A stretch of DNA of 64,000 nt from an uncultured Nesterenkonia sp. (GTDB lineage Bacteria; Actinomycetota; Actinomycetes; Actinomycetales; Micrococcaceae). The translations under genes and the position numbers were made by a program. The notes below the pieces were generated by a model. The model was not told the DNA's origin and did no database searches. It saw nothing but the letters and a program-made list of their open reading frames with translations. The DNA lies in NCBI GenBank assembly GCA_946222885.1, contig CAMIAK010000008.1, forward strand, positions 62,001 through 126,000, in the 5' to 3' direction. Below, piece by piece: positions 35,513-45,060 of the stretch; the first letter of the stretch is position 1; each line of letters starts with the position of its first letter.

Positions 35513-36271
35513 TCACAGCTCCGTGCCGGACGTGTGGACGCCCTGCTCGGTCACGAAGATGTGCTGGGCCACCTCCAGCGGCAGCTCCACCTCCAGGTCC
35601 TCTGCCTCCTCGCCGTTGGCGGCGGGGGTGACCACCAGGGTCGCATAGGCCTCGGAGAGCTCTCCGAGCTCCACCTTCGCACCAGGGCGGAGGCCGGCGT
35701 CGAGGAGCTGCTCCAGCACCTCGGGCTCCACCTGGATGGACTCGGCCAGCCGCTGCACCGCCCAGAAGGGCCTCCCCGAGCCGGCCCCGTACTCCTCGGC
35801 CGCCTGACGCAGGGTGACCAGGGCCAGCGGAGCCGTCTCATAGCTGCGGGGAAGGCCCAGCTTCTCCAGCCCCGGGATCGGATTGCCGTAGGGGGACTCC
35901 ACCGGACTGTCCAGGATCTCCACCAGGCGCCGCTCCACACGCTCACTCATCACGTGCTCCCAGCGGCAGGCCTCCTCATGGATATAGGGCCAGTCCAGAC
36001 CGATCACGTCGGAGAGCAGCCGCTCGGCGAGCCGGTGCTTGCGCATCACCTGCACCGCGAGGTCCCGGCCGGTCTCGGTGAGCTCCAGCCGGCGCTCCGG
36101 GGTCAGATGCAGCAGACCGTCGCGCTCCATGCGGGCCACCGTCTGGGAGACCGTCGGCCCGGAGTGCTCCAGCCGCTCGGCGATCCGTGCGCGCAGCGGC
36201 ACGATGCCCTCCTCCTCCAGGTCGAGGATGGTGCGCAGGTACATCTCCGTAGTATCGATAAGATCGGTCAC
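35513..36271 (-). CDS. DtxR/IdeR-type metal-dependent regulator
   Basis: 252 aa. DtxR layout: HTH (residues 1-65, with TTEMYLRTILDLEEEG and SGPTVSQTVARMERDG), dimer/metal domain (EEACRWEHVMSERVE near 100, carrying the Cys-Glu-His ligands of the ancillary iron site) and a C-terminal SH3-like/FeoA domain. The CxxEH form fits the iron branch (IdeR/DtxR) rather than MntR. GTG 36271 is chosen by alignment to DtxR starts; TATGCT lies six bases before it, so a leaderless mRNA is likely. Only 28 bases separate it from serC on the other strand. Confidence 0.9.
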   Translation of the reverse strand: MTDLIDTTEMYLRTILDLEEEGIVPLRARIAERLEHSGPTVSQTVARMERDGLLHLTPERRLELTETGRDLAVQVMRKHRLAERLLSDVIGLDWPYIHEEACRWEHVMSERVERRLVEILDSPVESPYGNPIPGLEKLGLPRSYETAPLALVTLRQAAEEYGAGSGRPFWAVQRLAESIQVEPEVLEQLLDAGLRPGAKVELGELSEAYATLVVTPAANGEEAEDLEVELPLEVAQHIFVTEQGVHTSGTEL

Positions 36272-36299
36272 GAGACCAGCATATATATAAGGAGTATCG

Positions 36300-37424
36300 A
36301 TGCCTGCTGAGCGGGTCACCATCCCGAGCGAACTGCTTCCCGCCGACGGACGCTTCGGCGCCGGCCCCTCCAAGGTCCGCCCCGCGCAGGTGCAGGCGCT
36401 CGGCGACGCCGGGCGCAGCCTGCTCGGCACCTCGCACCGCCAGGCCCCGGTGAAGAACCTGGTCGGAGAGATCCGTGAGGGCCTGGCCGAGTTCTTCCAG
36501 GCCCCCGAGGGCTACGAGGTGGTGCTCGGCGTCGGCGGCTCCACCGCTTTCTGGGACATCGCCGGATTCGGGCTGGTGCAGAGGAAGGCCCAGCACCTCT
36601 CCTTCGGCGAGTTCGGCTCCAAGTTCGCCAAGGCCACCGACAACGCGCCCCATCTGGAGGCCTCCACCATCCTGAAGGCCGAGCCGGGCACACGCCCCCT
36701 CCCCGAGGCCGAGGCCGGCGTGGACGCCTATGCCTGGCCCCATAATGAGACCTCCACCGGTGTGGCCGCCCCCGTGCAGCGGGTCCAGGGCGCCGACGCC
36801 GGCTCACTGGTCCTGGTGGACGGCACCTCCGCGGCCGGCGGACTCGCCGCCGACGTGTCCCAGACCGACGCCTACTACTTCGCCCCGCAGAAGAACTTCG
36901 CCTCCGACGGCGGCCTCTGGCTGGCCATGATGTCCCCGGCCGCCCTGGAGCGCGCGGAGAAGATCGCCGCCGAGCGCTGGATCCCGGACTTCCTGAGCCT
37001 GACCACGGCGATCGAGAACTCCCGGAAGGACCAGACCTACAACACTCCGGCCCTGGCCACCCTGGTCACCCTCGCCGAGCAGGTCCGCTGGCTCAACGCC
37101 TCCGGCGGCATGGACTTCGCCGCATCGCGCACCGCCGACTCCGCGGGCCGCGTCTACGCCTGGGCGGAAGCGCATGAGAAGGCACAGCCCTTCGTGCAGA
37201 AGGCCGAGGACCGTTCGAACGTCATCGTCACCGTGGACTTCGCCGAGGACGTCGACGCCGCCGAGATCGCCAAGACGCTGCGTGCCAACGGCATCGTCGA
37301 CGTCGAGCCCTACCGCAAGCTGGGGCGCAACCAGCTGCGCATCGCCACCTTCGTCAGCATCGAGCCCGAGGACATCACGAAGCTGCTGACGTCGATCGAC
37401 TACGTGCTGGAGCAGCAGAGCTGA
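36300..37424 (+). CDS. serC: Phosphoserine aminotransferase
   Basis: 374 aa PLP enzyme of serine biosynthesis: 3-phosphohydroxypyruvate plus glutamate to phosphoserine. Actinobacterial-type sequence: FGAGPSKVRPAQVQAL, GVGGSTAFWD, and the PLP lysine in FAPQKNFASDGG near residue 200. ATG 36300 follows AAGGAG. The word AGTATCGAT occurs at 36252 inside dtxR and again at 36294 over the start. Confidence 0.95.
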   Translation: MPAERVTIPSELLPADGRFGAGPSKVRPAQVQALGDAGRSLLGTSHRQAPVKNLVGEIREGLAEFFQAPEGYEVVLGVGGSTAFWDIAGFGLVQRKAQHLSFGEFGSKFAKATDNAPHLEASTILKAEPGTRPLPEAEAGVDAYAWPHNETSTGVAAPVQRVQGADAGSLVLVDGTSAAGGLAADVSQTDAYYFAPQKNFASDGGLWLAMMSPAALERAEKIAAERWIPDFLSLTTAIENSRKDQTYNTPALATLVTLAEQVRWLNASGGMDFAASRTADSAGRVYAWAEAHEKAQPFVQKAEDRSNVIVTVDFAEDVDAAEIAKTLRANGIVDVEPYRKLGRNQLRIATFVSIEPEDITKLLTSIDYVLEQQS

Positions 37425-37472
37425 CCCCACTCCGACGGGCGACGCAGGCCTCGCAGCTCTCCACGAGACGAC

Positions 37473-37517
37473 GAAGGGCCCGATCACATCCCAGGAAAGG
37501 ATGTCATCGGGCCCTTC
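37473..37517. terminator. Bidirectional terminator between serC and DUF3027
   Basis: GAAGGGCCCGAT (37473-37484) with ATCGGGCCCTTC (37506-37517), loop 21 bases. Confidence 0.85.
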
Positions 37518-37525
37518 GCAAACAA

Positions 37526-37885
37526 TCAGCTGGAAGCCGGCTCCGCGTCAGGCACGACGTCGCCGAGCTTCTCCTTCTCCTGCTCGTTCATGCGCTCTGC
37601 CCAGGGGATCCACTTGGGGGCCAGCAGTGCGTCCTCGCCCGGCAGCAGGCCGAGCTCGCAGACAGTGACCTTCTTGGTGCGCGGGGCCCGAGCCACGGTC
37701 ACGTACCACTCCCAACCGCGGTAGCCGGGCCTATCGGCGGCGAAGCGGTGGGTGAGCAGCCGGTCCTCCTCCGGCACAGCCGCCACGTGAGGGCCGATCT
37801 GCTCCGCGGGGGCGATCTCCTTGAGCGCGTCCAGCGCGAGCTGGGTCGCTTCTGCGAGGACGGCGTCCTTCTTCGGCTTCGGCAT
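37526..37885 (-). CDS. DUF3027 family protein
   Basis: 119 aa. The block YRGWEWYVTVARAPRTKKVTV followed by LLPGEDALLAPKWIPWAER is the DUF3027 signature. Function unknown. Most members I know of are longer, so this may be a minimal form. It lies 18 bases after a cold-shock gene on the same strand, a conserved actinobacterial pairing. Confidence 0.85.
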   Translation of the reverse strand: MPKPKKDAVLAEATQLALDALKEIAPAEQIGPHVAAVPEEDRLLTHRFAADRPGYRGWEWYVTVARAPRTKKVTVCELGLLPGEDALLAPKWIPWAERMNEQEKEKLGDVVPDAEPASS

Positions 37886-37903
37886 GACGTGTCCTGACCA
37901 GCC

Positions 37904-38287
37904 TCAGACGTCGAAGTCGTCGGCGATGCGGCGCAGCATCGCGGCGACCTTCTTGGACTGGGCGGGCTGCGGGTAGTGTCCCTTGCGGAGCTGGCCGGCG
38001 GTGTTGTCCAGCAGGTTCACCAGGTCCTGGACGAGCACGGCCATGTCCTCAGCGGGGGTGCGCTTGGCGCGCGCCACGGAGGGGCCGTCGTCGAGGATGC
38101 GGACCGAGAGCGCCTGCTTGCCGCGCCGGCCGTCGGCGATCCCGTACTCCATGCGGGTCCCGGCCTTGACGGTGCCGGCGCCGGAGGGCAGGGCCGAGGA
38201 GTGCAGGAAGACTTCCTGCCCGTCGTCGGAGGTCAGGAATCCGAAGCCCTTGTCGGCGTCGAACCACTTCACTTTTCCGGTCGGCAC
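37904..38287 (-). CDS. Cold-shock domain protein with C-terminal extension
   Basis: 127 aa. OB-fold in the first 65 residues with RNP1 KGFGFLTS and RNP2 VFLHSSAL. The rest is a helical tail (LVQDLVNLLDNTAGQLRKG) typical of longer actinobacterial Csp proteins. Start is GTG 38287. Probably an operon with DUF3027. Differs from the 67 aa Csp at 27373. Confidence 0.92.
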   Translation of the reverse strand: MPTGKVKWFDADKGFGFLTSDDGQEVFLHSSALPSGAGTVKAGTRMEYGIADGRRGKQALSVRILDDGPSVARAKRTPAEDMAVLVQDLVNLLDNTAGQLRKGHYPQPAQSKKVAAMLRRIADDFDV

Positions 38288-38389
38288 GTTCGCTCTACCT
38301 CGTTCTGGTCGGTCGCCCGCCGCGCGGGCAGGGATGGTGATCGGACTATAAGACTACCGCCGCGGCCTCTCAGGGATAGAATCGGGAGC

Positions 38390-38614
38390 ATGTCCCGTTC
38401 TGCCCGTGTGCTCCTGCTGGCCGGTGTGGCGATCACCGCGGCCTCCTTCCTGGCCCTGCTGGCGATCCTGGGGCTCTACTTCGCCGAGGCCGAGTCCCAC
38501 CCGGCCCTCTACTTCACGGCGCTGTGGGGCTTCCCGGTGGGCTTCACGCTGATGATCGTCTACATGCTGCTCGCGATGAGCCGGCGCCGCCGCCGTCGTG
38601 CCGCCCTTGGATGA
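38390..38614 (+). CDS. Small two-helix membrane protein
   Basis: 74 aa with helices at about 8-30 and 41-63 and a basic end (SRRRRRRAA). TAGAAT lies seven bases before the ATG, so the transcript is probably leaderless. ATGA overlap couples it to the helicase-associated gene. Function unknown. Confidence 0.65.
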   Translation: MSRSARVLLLAGVAITAASFLALLAILGLYFAEAESHPALYFTALWGFPVGFTLMIVYMLLAMSRRRRRRAALG

Positions 38615-40782
38615 ACCGCACCCCCACCTTCGGGCTCGCTGAGCTGACCTCCCATCTGGCGTCCCTGGACGACGCCGGACTGGCCGCCCTGCTCAGGGCC
38701 CGGCCTGATCTGCTGAACCCCGCGCCCGCGGATATGACCAGCCTCGCCACCCGCGCCCAGTCGGAGATGAGCCTGAGGCACCACCTGCAGCTCCTCGACG
38801 CCGGGACGCTGAACCTCCTCCATGCCCTGAACCGGGGCGAGCCGGCGGCGGATCCCGAAGCGGAGGAGGGCCTGCGGCAGGCGGGCGTCCTGCTGGACAT
38901 GCAGGGCATCCCCGCGCTTCCGGCGAACCTTCCCCACATCCTGGACTCCCTGCCGGAGGGCCCGGCCGCTCCACCAGGGCCGGCGGCGAAGCCGGTGATG
39001 GCCGCCCTGGTGGAGAACGCCTCCCTGGCGGCGATCGCCGAACTGCTGAGCGAGTCCGAGGACCTGCTCGCCGCCCTGGCGGACTCCCCCGCCGCCACGC
39101 TGCGCACCGGCGGGGTGGGGATGCGGGAGCTCAGGCGTCTGACCGCCGCCCGCACCGGCGCCGGCTCCCCCAAGGACCCTGAGGTGGGCGAGACCGGCTG
39201 GCTCATGGAGCTCGCCGCGGCCGCCGGGCTGATCGAACCCGGGGAGGAGGCCGGGCATTGGGCCCCCACCCGGCTGGCCTCCCAGTGGCGCCGGGCCGCC
39301 CGGCATCACCGGCTGCAGCTGCTGGCCTCGGGCTGGCTGCTGGCCCCGCGCTCTCCGCTGCTGCTGCGCGGCCCGCACCCCTCGGCCCGGCTGGCCCCGG
39401 TGCTGACGCCGGAGCGGCAGCGCGGGGACGCCCCGGCCCTCCGCGAGCGCCTGCTCACCGCGGCAGAGGTCCTCACCGGGGAGAAGCCCGCCCAGCTGTA
39501 CACCGTGGACCTGCCCGATGATCAGGAGCCGGGGCCCGACGCCCTCAGCGGCACGCTGCCGGAGCAGCTGGCCTGGGACCGGCCGCTGCTGACCGCCCGG
39601 ACCCGGCATGCCTTCGCCCCGGTCGTCCGGGAGGCCGAGCGCCTGGGCCTGCTGGCCATGGGCGCACTCACCGAGGCGGGCCGCGCCTTCCTCCAGGACG
39701 TCCGGCTGCTGGCCGCCGGGGAGCCGCCCTCGGCGCTGAGCTCCCAGCTGGAGGCGGCCCTGCCCCCGCTGGTGGAGACGGTGCATCTGCAGTCGGATCT
39801 GACCGCCGTCGCCACCGGGGCCCTCTCTCCCGGCACGGCGGAGGCGCTGGGCCAGCTGGCACAGAAGGAGACCCGCGGAGGGGTGCCGACCTACCGCTTC
39901 AGCGCCGGCACGCTGCGCACCGCCCTGGAGCAGGGGTGGAGCCCGGAGGGCGTCCGCGGCTTCCTGCGCGCTCACAGCGTCACCGGGGTTCCCTCTCCGC
40001 TGGCCACGCTGATCGATGACGCCGCCCGCACCACGCCCAGCGTGCGCATGGGGGCGGCCGGGAGCTGGGTCCTGGAGCCGGACCCACAGCTGCGTGCCGC
40101 CCTGCTGGCCCAGCCCGAGCTCAGCGCCCTGGGCCTGCGGCACCTCTCCGGGGAGGTGCTGGTCTGCGAGGCCTCCGCCGGGGAGCTGCAGCGTGCGCTG
40201 CGCCGGGCGGGCATCCGCACCGCCCTCCAGGATCCGGGAACAGGCAACACTCCGGGCGCCGCCCCGGGCCCGACATCCGGAACCTCCTCATCCGCTGCGC
40301 CCTCCTCCGCCTCCGCCTGGACCCTGACCTCCTCGCCCTGGCAGCAGGCACCGGTCCGCACGGTCACGCCGCAGATGCTGGCGCGGAACCCGGAGGTCGT
40401 GGACCGGGCCGTGGACGCACTGCGCTCCGGCGGTCCCTCCCGCCGGCTCTCCGGGCAGGAGGCCGGGCTGGCCGGGGCCGATGTGGTCGGCGCCCTGCGC
40501 GAGGCGATCCGCCGGCGTCGCCCGGTACGGATCACCCGAGCCGGCGACGGCGGGCGCGAGCACACCATCACGGGAATCCCCACCGCGATGAACGCCGGGC
40601 GGCTTCGGCTGCACCGGCAGGACCGGGAGGAGGACTCCCTGCTGCTGGTCCATCGCATCACCTCCGTCACTGAAGACAGACATGCCGAGGACAGATGTGC
40701 CGAAACTGCGGGAACCCACGCGGATTCTGCGGCAGTTCCCACTGTTTCGACACATCTGTCCGGTCCGGAAGGAAGGCTCTGA
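38611..40782 (+). CDS. Helicase-associated domain protein, XPB partner
   Basis: 723 aa, Ala/Leu-rich. Such proteins stand before XPB helicase genes in actinobacteria and carry an XPB/Ssl2-like C-terminal domain (near residues 490-570 and 620-690). Begins MNRTPTFGLAELTSHLASLD. Start ATG 38611 overlaps the previous stop. A Pro/Ser/Thr-rich linker is near 545-575. The final 35 or so residues are encoded by palindrome E, which looks like an insertion that replaced the natural tail. Overlaps the XPB start by one base. Confidence 0.85.
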   Translation: MNRTPTFGLAELTSHLASLDDAGLAALLRARPDLLNPAPADMTSLATRAQSEMSLRHHLQLLDAGTLNLLHALNRGEPAADPEAEEGLRQAGVLLDMQGIPALPANLPHILDSLPEGPAAPPGPAAKPVMAALVENASLAAIAELLSESEDLLAALADSPAATLRTGGVGMRELRRLTAARTGAGSPKDPEVGETGWLMELAAAAGLIEPGEEAGHWAPTRLASQWRRAARHHRLQLLASGWLLAPRSPLLLRGPHPSARLAPVLTPERQRGDAPALRERLLTAAEVLTGEKPAQLYTVDLPDDQEPGPDALSGTLPEQLAWDRPLLTARTRHAFAPVVREAERLGLLAMGALTEAGRAFLQDVRLLAAGEPPSALSSQLEAALPPLVETVHLQSDLTAVATGALSPGTAEALGQLAQKETRGGVPTYRFSAGTLRTALEQGWSPEGVRGFLRAHSVTGVPSPLATLIDDAARTTPSVRMGAAGSWVLEPDPQLRAALLAQPELSALGLRHLSGEVLVCEASAGELQRALRRAGIRTALQDPGTGNTPGAAPGPTSGTSSSAAPSSASAWTLTSSPWQQAPVRTVTPQMLARNPEVVDRAVDALRSGGPSRRLSGQEAGLAGADVVGALREAIRRRRPVRITRAGDGGREHTITGIPTAMNAGRLRLHRQDREEDSLLLVHRITSVTEDRHAEDRCAETAGTHADSAAVPTVSTHLSGPEGRL
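40689..40761. repeat. Long palindrome E, inside the 3' end of a coding region
   Basis: 27-position arms (40689-40715 and 40735-40761) with three mismatches, starting GGACAGATGTG. Loop holds ACGCGGATTCTGCGG, close to palindrome A's core. Before it stands a related word (ACAGACATGCCGAG against ACAGATGTGCCGAA). It forms the last codons of the helicase-associated gene and ends 20 bases before the XPB start. Confidence 0.75.
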
Positions 40783-42458
40783 TGACCAACGGACCGCTGA
40801 TCGTCCAGTCGGACAAGACCGTGCTGCTGGAGGTGGACCATGAGCAGGCCGACGCCGCCCGCCGCGCCGTCGCCTCCTTCGCGGACCTGGAGCGCGCCCC
40901 GGAGCATGTGCACACCTACCGGATCACCCCGCTGGGCCTGTGGAACGCCCGGGCCGCCGGGTTCGACGCCGAGTACGTGGTGGACACCCTGCTGACCTAC
41001 TCGCGCTTCCCCGTGCCCAACTCCCTGCTGATCGACATCGCGGACACCATGAGCCGCTACGGCCGGCTGCGGCTGGAGAAGGACCCGGTCCACGGCCTGG
41101 TGATGCGCACCGCGGAGACCGAGGAGGCCGAGGCCGTGCTGGAGGAGATCCTCCACGCGGACGCCGTCGCCCCGCTGCTGGGCCCGCGGCTGGACGAGCG
41201 CACTGTGGCCGTCCACGCCCAGGGCCGCGGCGAGCTGAAGCAGGAGCTGGTCCGGCTGGGCTGGCCCGCGGAGGATCTGGCCGGCTACGTGGACGGCACT
41301 CCGCACCGCATCGACCTGGAGCAGCGGGACTGGAGCCTGCGGGAGTACCAGAAGCAGGCGGTGGACACCTTCTGGGCCTCCGGGTCCGGCGTCGTCGTGC
41401 TGCCCTGCGGGGCGGGCAAGACCCTGGTGGGCGCCGGGGTGATGGCCACCAGCGCGACCATCACGCTGATCCTGGTGAACTCCACGGTCTCTGCCCGGCA
41501 GTGGAAGGCGGAGCTGCTGAAGCGCACCTCCCTGACGGAGGAGGAGATCGGCGAATACTCCGGGGACCGCAAGGAGGTCCGGCCGGTCACCATCGCCACC
41601 TATCAGGTGCTGGCGGTCAGGCGCGGGGAGCTCTACCCCCATCTGGAGCTGCTGGACGAGCACGACTGGGGCCTGATCATCTATGACGAGGTCCACCTGC
41701 TGCCGGCCCCGATCTTCCGGCGCACCGCTGATCTGCAGGCCCGCCGCCGGCTGGGCCTGACCGCCACTCTGGTGCGCGAGGACGGCCGCGAGCGCGAGGT
41801 GTTCTCGCTGATCGGCCCCAAGCGCTTCGACACCCCCTGGAAGCAGATGGAGGCGCAGGGGTGGATCGCCCCGGCCCAATGCATCGAGGTGCGCACCGAC
41901 CTGCCGCGCGGACGACGGATGGAGTACGCCGGGGCTCCGGACCGGGAGAAGCACCGGCTGGCGGCGGGCTCAGAGATCAAGGACGACGTCGTCGTCCGGC
42001 TGGTGGCCCGGCACCGGCATGCCCATGATGAGGCCAAGGGCGAGCAGATCCTGGTGATCGGCCAGTTCGTGGAACAGCTGGAGCGCCTGGGCGAGCGGCT
42101 CGGCGCCCCGGTGCTGACCGGCCAGACCTCGACGGCGAAGCGCCAGGAGCAGTTCGACCGGTTCCGCCGCGGCGAGCTGGACGTCCTGGTGGTCTCGAAG
42201 ATCGCGAACTTCTCCATCGACCTCCCGCAGGCCTCGGTCGCGATCCAGGTCTCGGGGACCTTCGGCTCGCGCCAGGAGGAGGCCCAGCGGCTGGGACGTC
42301 TGCTGCGCCCGGATGCGGCCTCGGAGAACAAGCGCGCCCACTTCTACTCGGTCGTCACCCGGGACACAGTCGACATGGACTACGCCGCCAAGCGGCAGCG
42401 CTTCCTCTCCGAGCAGGGCTACGGCTACACGATTCTGGACGCGGAGGACATCGTCTGA
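40782..42458 (+). CDS. DNA repair helicase XPB
   Basis: 558 aa superfamily 2 helicase, bacterial XPB type. An N-terminal damage-recognition-like domain (residues 1-185) precedes the ATPase: motif I LPCGAGKTLVGAG near 210, motif II YDEVHLL (DEVH) near 305, motif III LTATLVREDG, motif VI QRLGRLLRP near 505. 3'-5' unwinding for nucleotide excision repair is inferred from family. ATG 40782 with GGAAGG upstream; a longer frame to 40695 runs through palindrome E and is rejected. Confidence 0.94.
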   Translation: MTNGPLIVQSDKTVLLEVDHEQADAARRAVASFADLERAPEHVHTYRITPLGLWNARAAGFDAEYVVDTLLTYSRFPVPNSLLIDIADTMSRYGRLRLEKDPVHGLVMRTAETEEAEAVLEEILHADAVAPLLGPRLDERTVAVHAQGRGELKQELVRLGWPAEDLAGYVDGTPHRIDLEQRDWSLREYQKQAVDTFWASGSGVVVLPCGAGKTLVGAGVMATSATITLILVNSTVSARQWKAELLKRTSLTEEEIGEYSGDRKEVRPVTIATYQVLAVRRGELYPHLELLDEHDWGLIIYDEVHLLPAPIFRRTADLQARRRLGLTATLVREDGREREVFSLIGPKRFDTPWKQMEAQGWIAPAQCIEVRTDLPRGRRMEYAGAPDREKHRLAAGSEIKDDVVVRLVARHRHAHDEAKGEQILVIGQFVEQLERLGERLGAPVLTGQTSTAKRQEQFDRFRRGELDVLVVSKIANFSIDLPQASVAIQVSGTFGSRQEEAQRLGRLLRPDAASENKRAHFYSVVTRDTVDMDYAAKRQRFLSEQGYGYTILDAEDIV

Positions 42459-42551
42459 TCCCTGCCCTGATCAGGGAGTCTGCTCTGTGACTTACCTTGC
42501 ACAAAGGATCCATGCAGGAAACGCCCAGGATACGGGGGGACACTGGGCGCC

Positions 42552-43280
42552 GTGACTGAGAAGACTCCGGAAGCCAAGCTGCTCGTCGTCGACGACGAGC
42601 CCAATATCCGTGAACTGCTGGCCACCTCGCTGCGCTTCGCAGGGTTCGAGGTGGCGGCGGCCGCCAACGGCCGTGAGGCCCTGGACACCGCAGAGACGTT
42701 CCAGCCCGACCTCGCCGTGCTGGACGTGATGCTGCCGGATATGGACGGGTTCTCCGTGACGCGCAAGCTGCGCGCCGCCGGCAAGCACTTCCCGGTGCTG
42801 TTCCTGACCGCCCGGGATGACACCGAGGACAAGATCACCGGCCTGACCGTCGGCGGCGACGACTACGTCACCAAGCCGTTCTCCCTGGACGAGGTGGTCG
42901 CCCGCATCAAGGCCGTCCTGCGCCGCACCGCCCCGTATGAGGACGAGGACGCCGTCGTGCGCATCGACAACCTGGAGATCGACGACGACGCCCACGAGGT
43001 CCGCCGCAACGGCGAGGTCGTGGAGCTCTCCCCCACCGAGTTCAAGCTGCTGCGCTACCTGATGATGAACCCGAACCGGGTGTTCTCCAAGCAGCAGATC
43101 CTGGACCACGTCTGGGAGTACAACTTCAACGGGGACGCCTCCATCGTGGAGTCCTACATCTCCTATCTGCGCCGGAAGATCGACTCCGGGGCCGAGGGTG
43201 CCCCGATGATCCAGACCAAGCGCGGCGTCGGCTACGTCCTGCAGACCTGGGAGCGCCGCCAGCGCGCCCAGGGCCTCTGA
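42552..43280 (+). CDS. OmpR-family response regulator
   Basis: 242 aa. Receiver domain 1-125 with phosphoryl Asp 58 in LDVMLPDMDGF, acidic pair DDE near residue 12 and Lys in TKPFSLDE; winged-helix DNA-binding domain 145-235 (VELSPTEFKLLRYLM ... RGVGYVLQ). GTG start. Pairs with the kinase 61 bases downstream. Resembles actinobacterial MprA/TcrA-like regulators, but I cannot name the pathway. Confidence 0.94.
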   Translation: MTEKTPEAKLLVVDDEPNIRELLATSLRFAGFEVAAAANGREALDTAETFQPDLAVLDVMLPDMDGFSVTRKLRAAGKHFPVLFLTARDDTEDKITGLTVGGDDYVTKPFSLDEVVARIKAVLRRTAPYEDEDAVVRIDNLEIDDDAHEVRRNGEVVELSPTEFKLLRYLMMNPNRVFSKQQILDHVWEYNFNGDASIVESYISYLRRKIDSGAEGAPMIQTKRGVGYVLQTWERRQRAQGL

Positions 43281-43341
43281 GCGGGCGCCCCTTGGGGATC
43301 CCTGGTGCTGAGGGACCCCTGAGCCCCGTATCCTGGGTGCG

Positions 43342-44934
43342 ATGACGTTCAGTCCGTTCCGCTCCATCTCCCGCGTGTGGAGAGGGGCGAGTCTGCGCAC
43401 CCAGCTGGTGGTGATCATCTCCGGACTGCTGCTGCTGACCCTGGCGGTGACCACCTTCGTCTCCGCCTCGCTGTTCCGGCAGGAGCTGATCCGCAGCCTG
43501 GACGAGGACCTGATCACCAACCGCAACAACGTCTCCATCTACCTCACCCAGCGTGAGCCGGTCGAGGACTACGGCAATGAGCTGGCCATCGTCCGCTTCT
43601 ACGGGGTCATCCTGGACAACGAGGGCTACCCCTCTCAGGACGAGGACGGCGGGCTGCGCGCCACCCACTTCCAGTTCGAGGGGCAGGACCTGCCCGACAT
43701 CGACCCCATCCCCGCCGATGAGGCCCTGGAGCGGGCCGGCGAGTCCTTCGACGTGCCCGGCACCGCGGAGAACTCCCGCGGCTGGCGCGCGCAGGTCTAC
43801 CGGCTGGAGTCCGGGGAGGGCTCGCTGGTCATCGCCCTGCCGCTGGAGCAGGTGGAGACCTCCGTGGAGCGGGCGACCTTCCTGGTGGCGACCATCGGGC
43901 TGCTCGCCACCCTGGGCGCCTCCACCATCGCCTACGCGGTGGTGACCCGCGCCTTCCGGCCGCTGTTCCGCGTGGAGAAGACCGCCGGGCAGATCGCCGG
44001 CGGCGACTTCTCCCAGCGCGTGGAGACCTCCGCTCCCCCGGACACGGAGATCGGCAGGCTCTCCAGCTCCCTGAACGTGATGCTCGAACACATCGAGCAG
44101 GCCTTCTCGGAGAAGGAGGCCTCCGAGCAGAAGATGCGCCGCTTCATCCAGGACGCCTCCCATGAGCTGCGCACCCCGCTGGTGACCGTCCGCGGCTTCG
44201 CCGAGCTGTACCGGCAGGGCGGGGTCAGCGACAACCCGGAGGCCGTGGGCGCGGCCATGGACCGCATCGAGTCCGAGGCCAAGCGGATGGGCAACCTGGT
44301 GGAGGACATGCTCACCCTGGCCCGCCTGGACGAGCAGCGTCCGCTGCAGCTGGCCCCGGTGGACCTGAATCTGATCGCCCATGACACCGCCATGGACATG
44401 AGCGTCAACGCCCCGGACCGGGAGGTCCGGGTGATCGGGCTCGACGGCGGCAGCCCCCGCCCGGCCCCGGTGGTGGGCGATGAGGGCAAGATCCGCCAGA
44501 TCATCACCAACCTGGTCACCAACGCGCTGCGCTACACCCCGGAGGGCACCCCCATCGACCTGGCGGTGGGCGTGGACTCGCTCATCGAGGGCCGGCCGGA
44601 CTCCGTGCTGGAGGTCCGCGACCACGGCGAGGGCATCCCGGAGGAGGACGCGGAGAAGATCTTCCAGCGCTTCTACCGGGCGGACAAGGCCCGCGACCGG
44701 GAGACCGGCGGCACCGGCCTGGGGCTGGCGATCTGTGCGGCCATCGCCGCTCAGCACGACGGCACCATCCGGCATCGGGAGACCGAGGGCGGCGGTGCCA
44801 CCATGGTCCTGCGGCTGCCCATGGTGGAGCCCAGCGACCAGTCGGACCATGAGTCCGAGGCCGATGAGGAGGAGACCCCGGAGGTCTCCTCTGAACAGGC
44901 TCCCGACAGCGGCGAGGATTCCTCCACACCCTAG
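43342..44934 (+). CDS. Membrane sensor histidine kinase
   Basis: 530 aa. Helices at about 20-42 and 175-198 enclose an acidic extracytoplasmic sensor domain; HAMP at 200-255; HisKA with the phosphoryl His 274 in SHELRTPLVTVRG; HATPase_c at about 375-495 (N box ITNLVTNALRYTPEG, G1 RDHGEGIPEE, G2 GGTGLGLAI). The final 35 residues are a Glu/Ser-rich tail. Partner of the response regulator before it. Confidence 0.94.
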   Translation: MTFSPFRSISRVWRGASLRTQLVVIISGLLLLTLAVTTFVSASLFRQELIRSLDEDLITNRNNVSIYLTQREPVEDYGNELAIVRFYGVILDNEGYPSQDEDGGLRATHFQFEGQDLPDIDPIPADEALERAGESFDVPGTAENSRGWRAQVYRLESGEGSLVIALPLEQVETSVERATFLVATIGLLATLGASTIAYAVVTRAFRPLFRVEKTAGQIAGGDFSQRVETSAPPDTEIGRLSSSLNVMLEHIEQAFSEKEASEQKMRRFIQDASHELRTPLVTVRGFAELYRQGGVSDNPEAVGAAMDRIESEAKRMGNLVEDMLTLARLDEQRPLQLAPVDLNLIAHDTAMDMSVNAPDREVRVIGLDGGSPRPAPVVGDEGKIRQIITNLVTNALRYTPEGTPIDLAVGVDSLIEGRPDSVLEVRDHGEGIPEEDAEKIFQRFYRADKARDRETGGTGLGLAICAAIAAQHDGTIRHRETEGGGATMVLRLPMVEPSDQSDHESEADEEETPEVSSEQAPDSGEDSSTP

Positions 44935-45060
44935 GCTCCGGCCGCAGCGACGCGCCCGGCCCTCCCCAGAACCGGTGAAGCCGCTGCCGCCCCGCCGCCG
45001 CCCTCCGTAGCGTCAGAGACGTCCTACCGCAGGACCACCGACGCGATAAGGAGCCGGATC

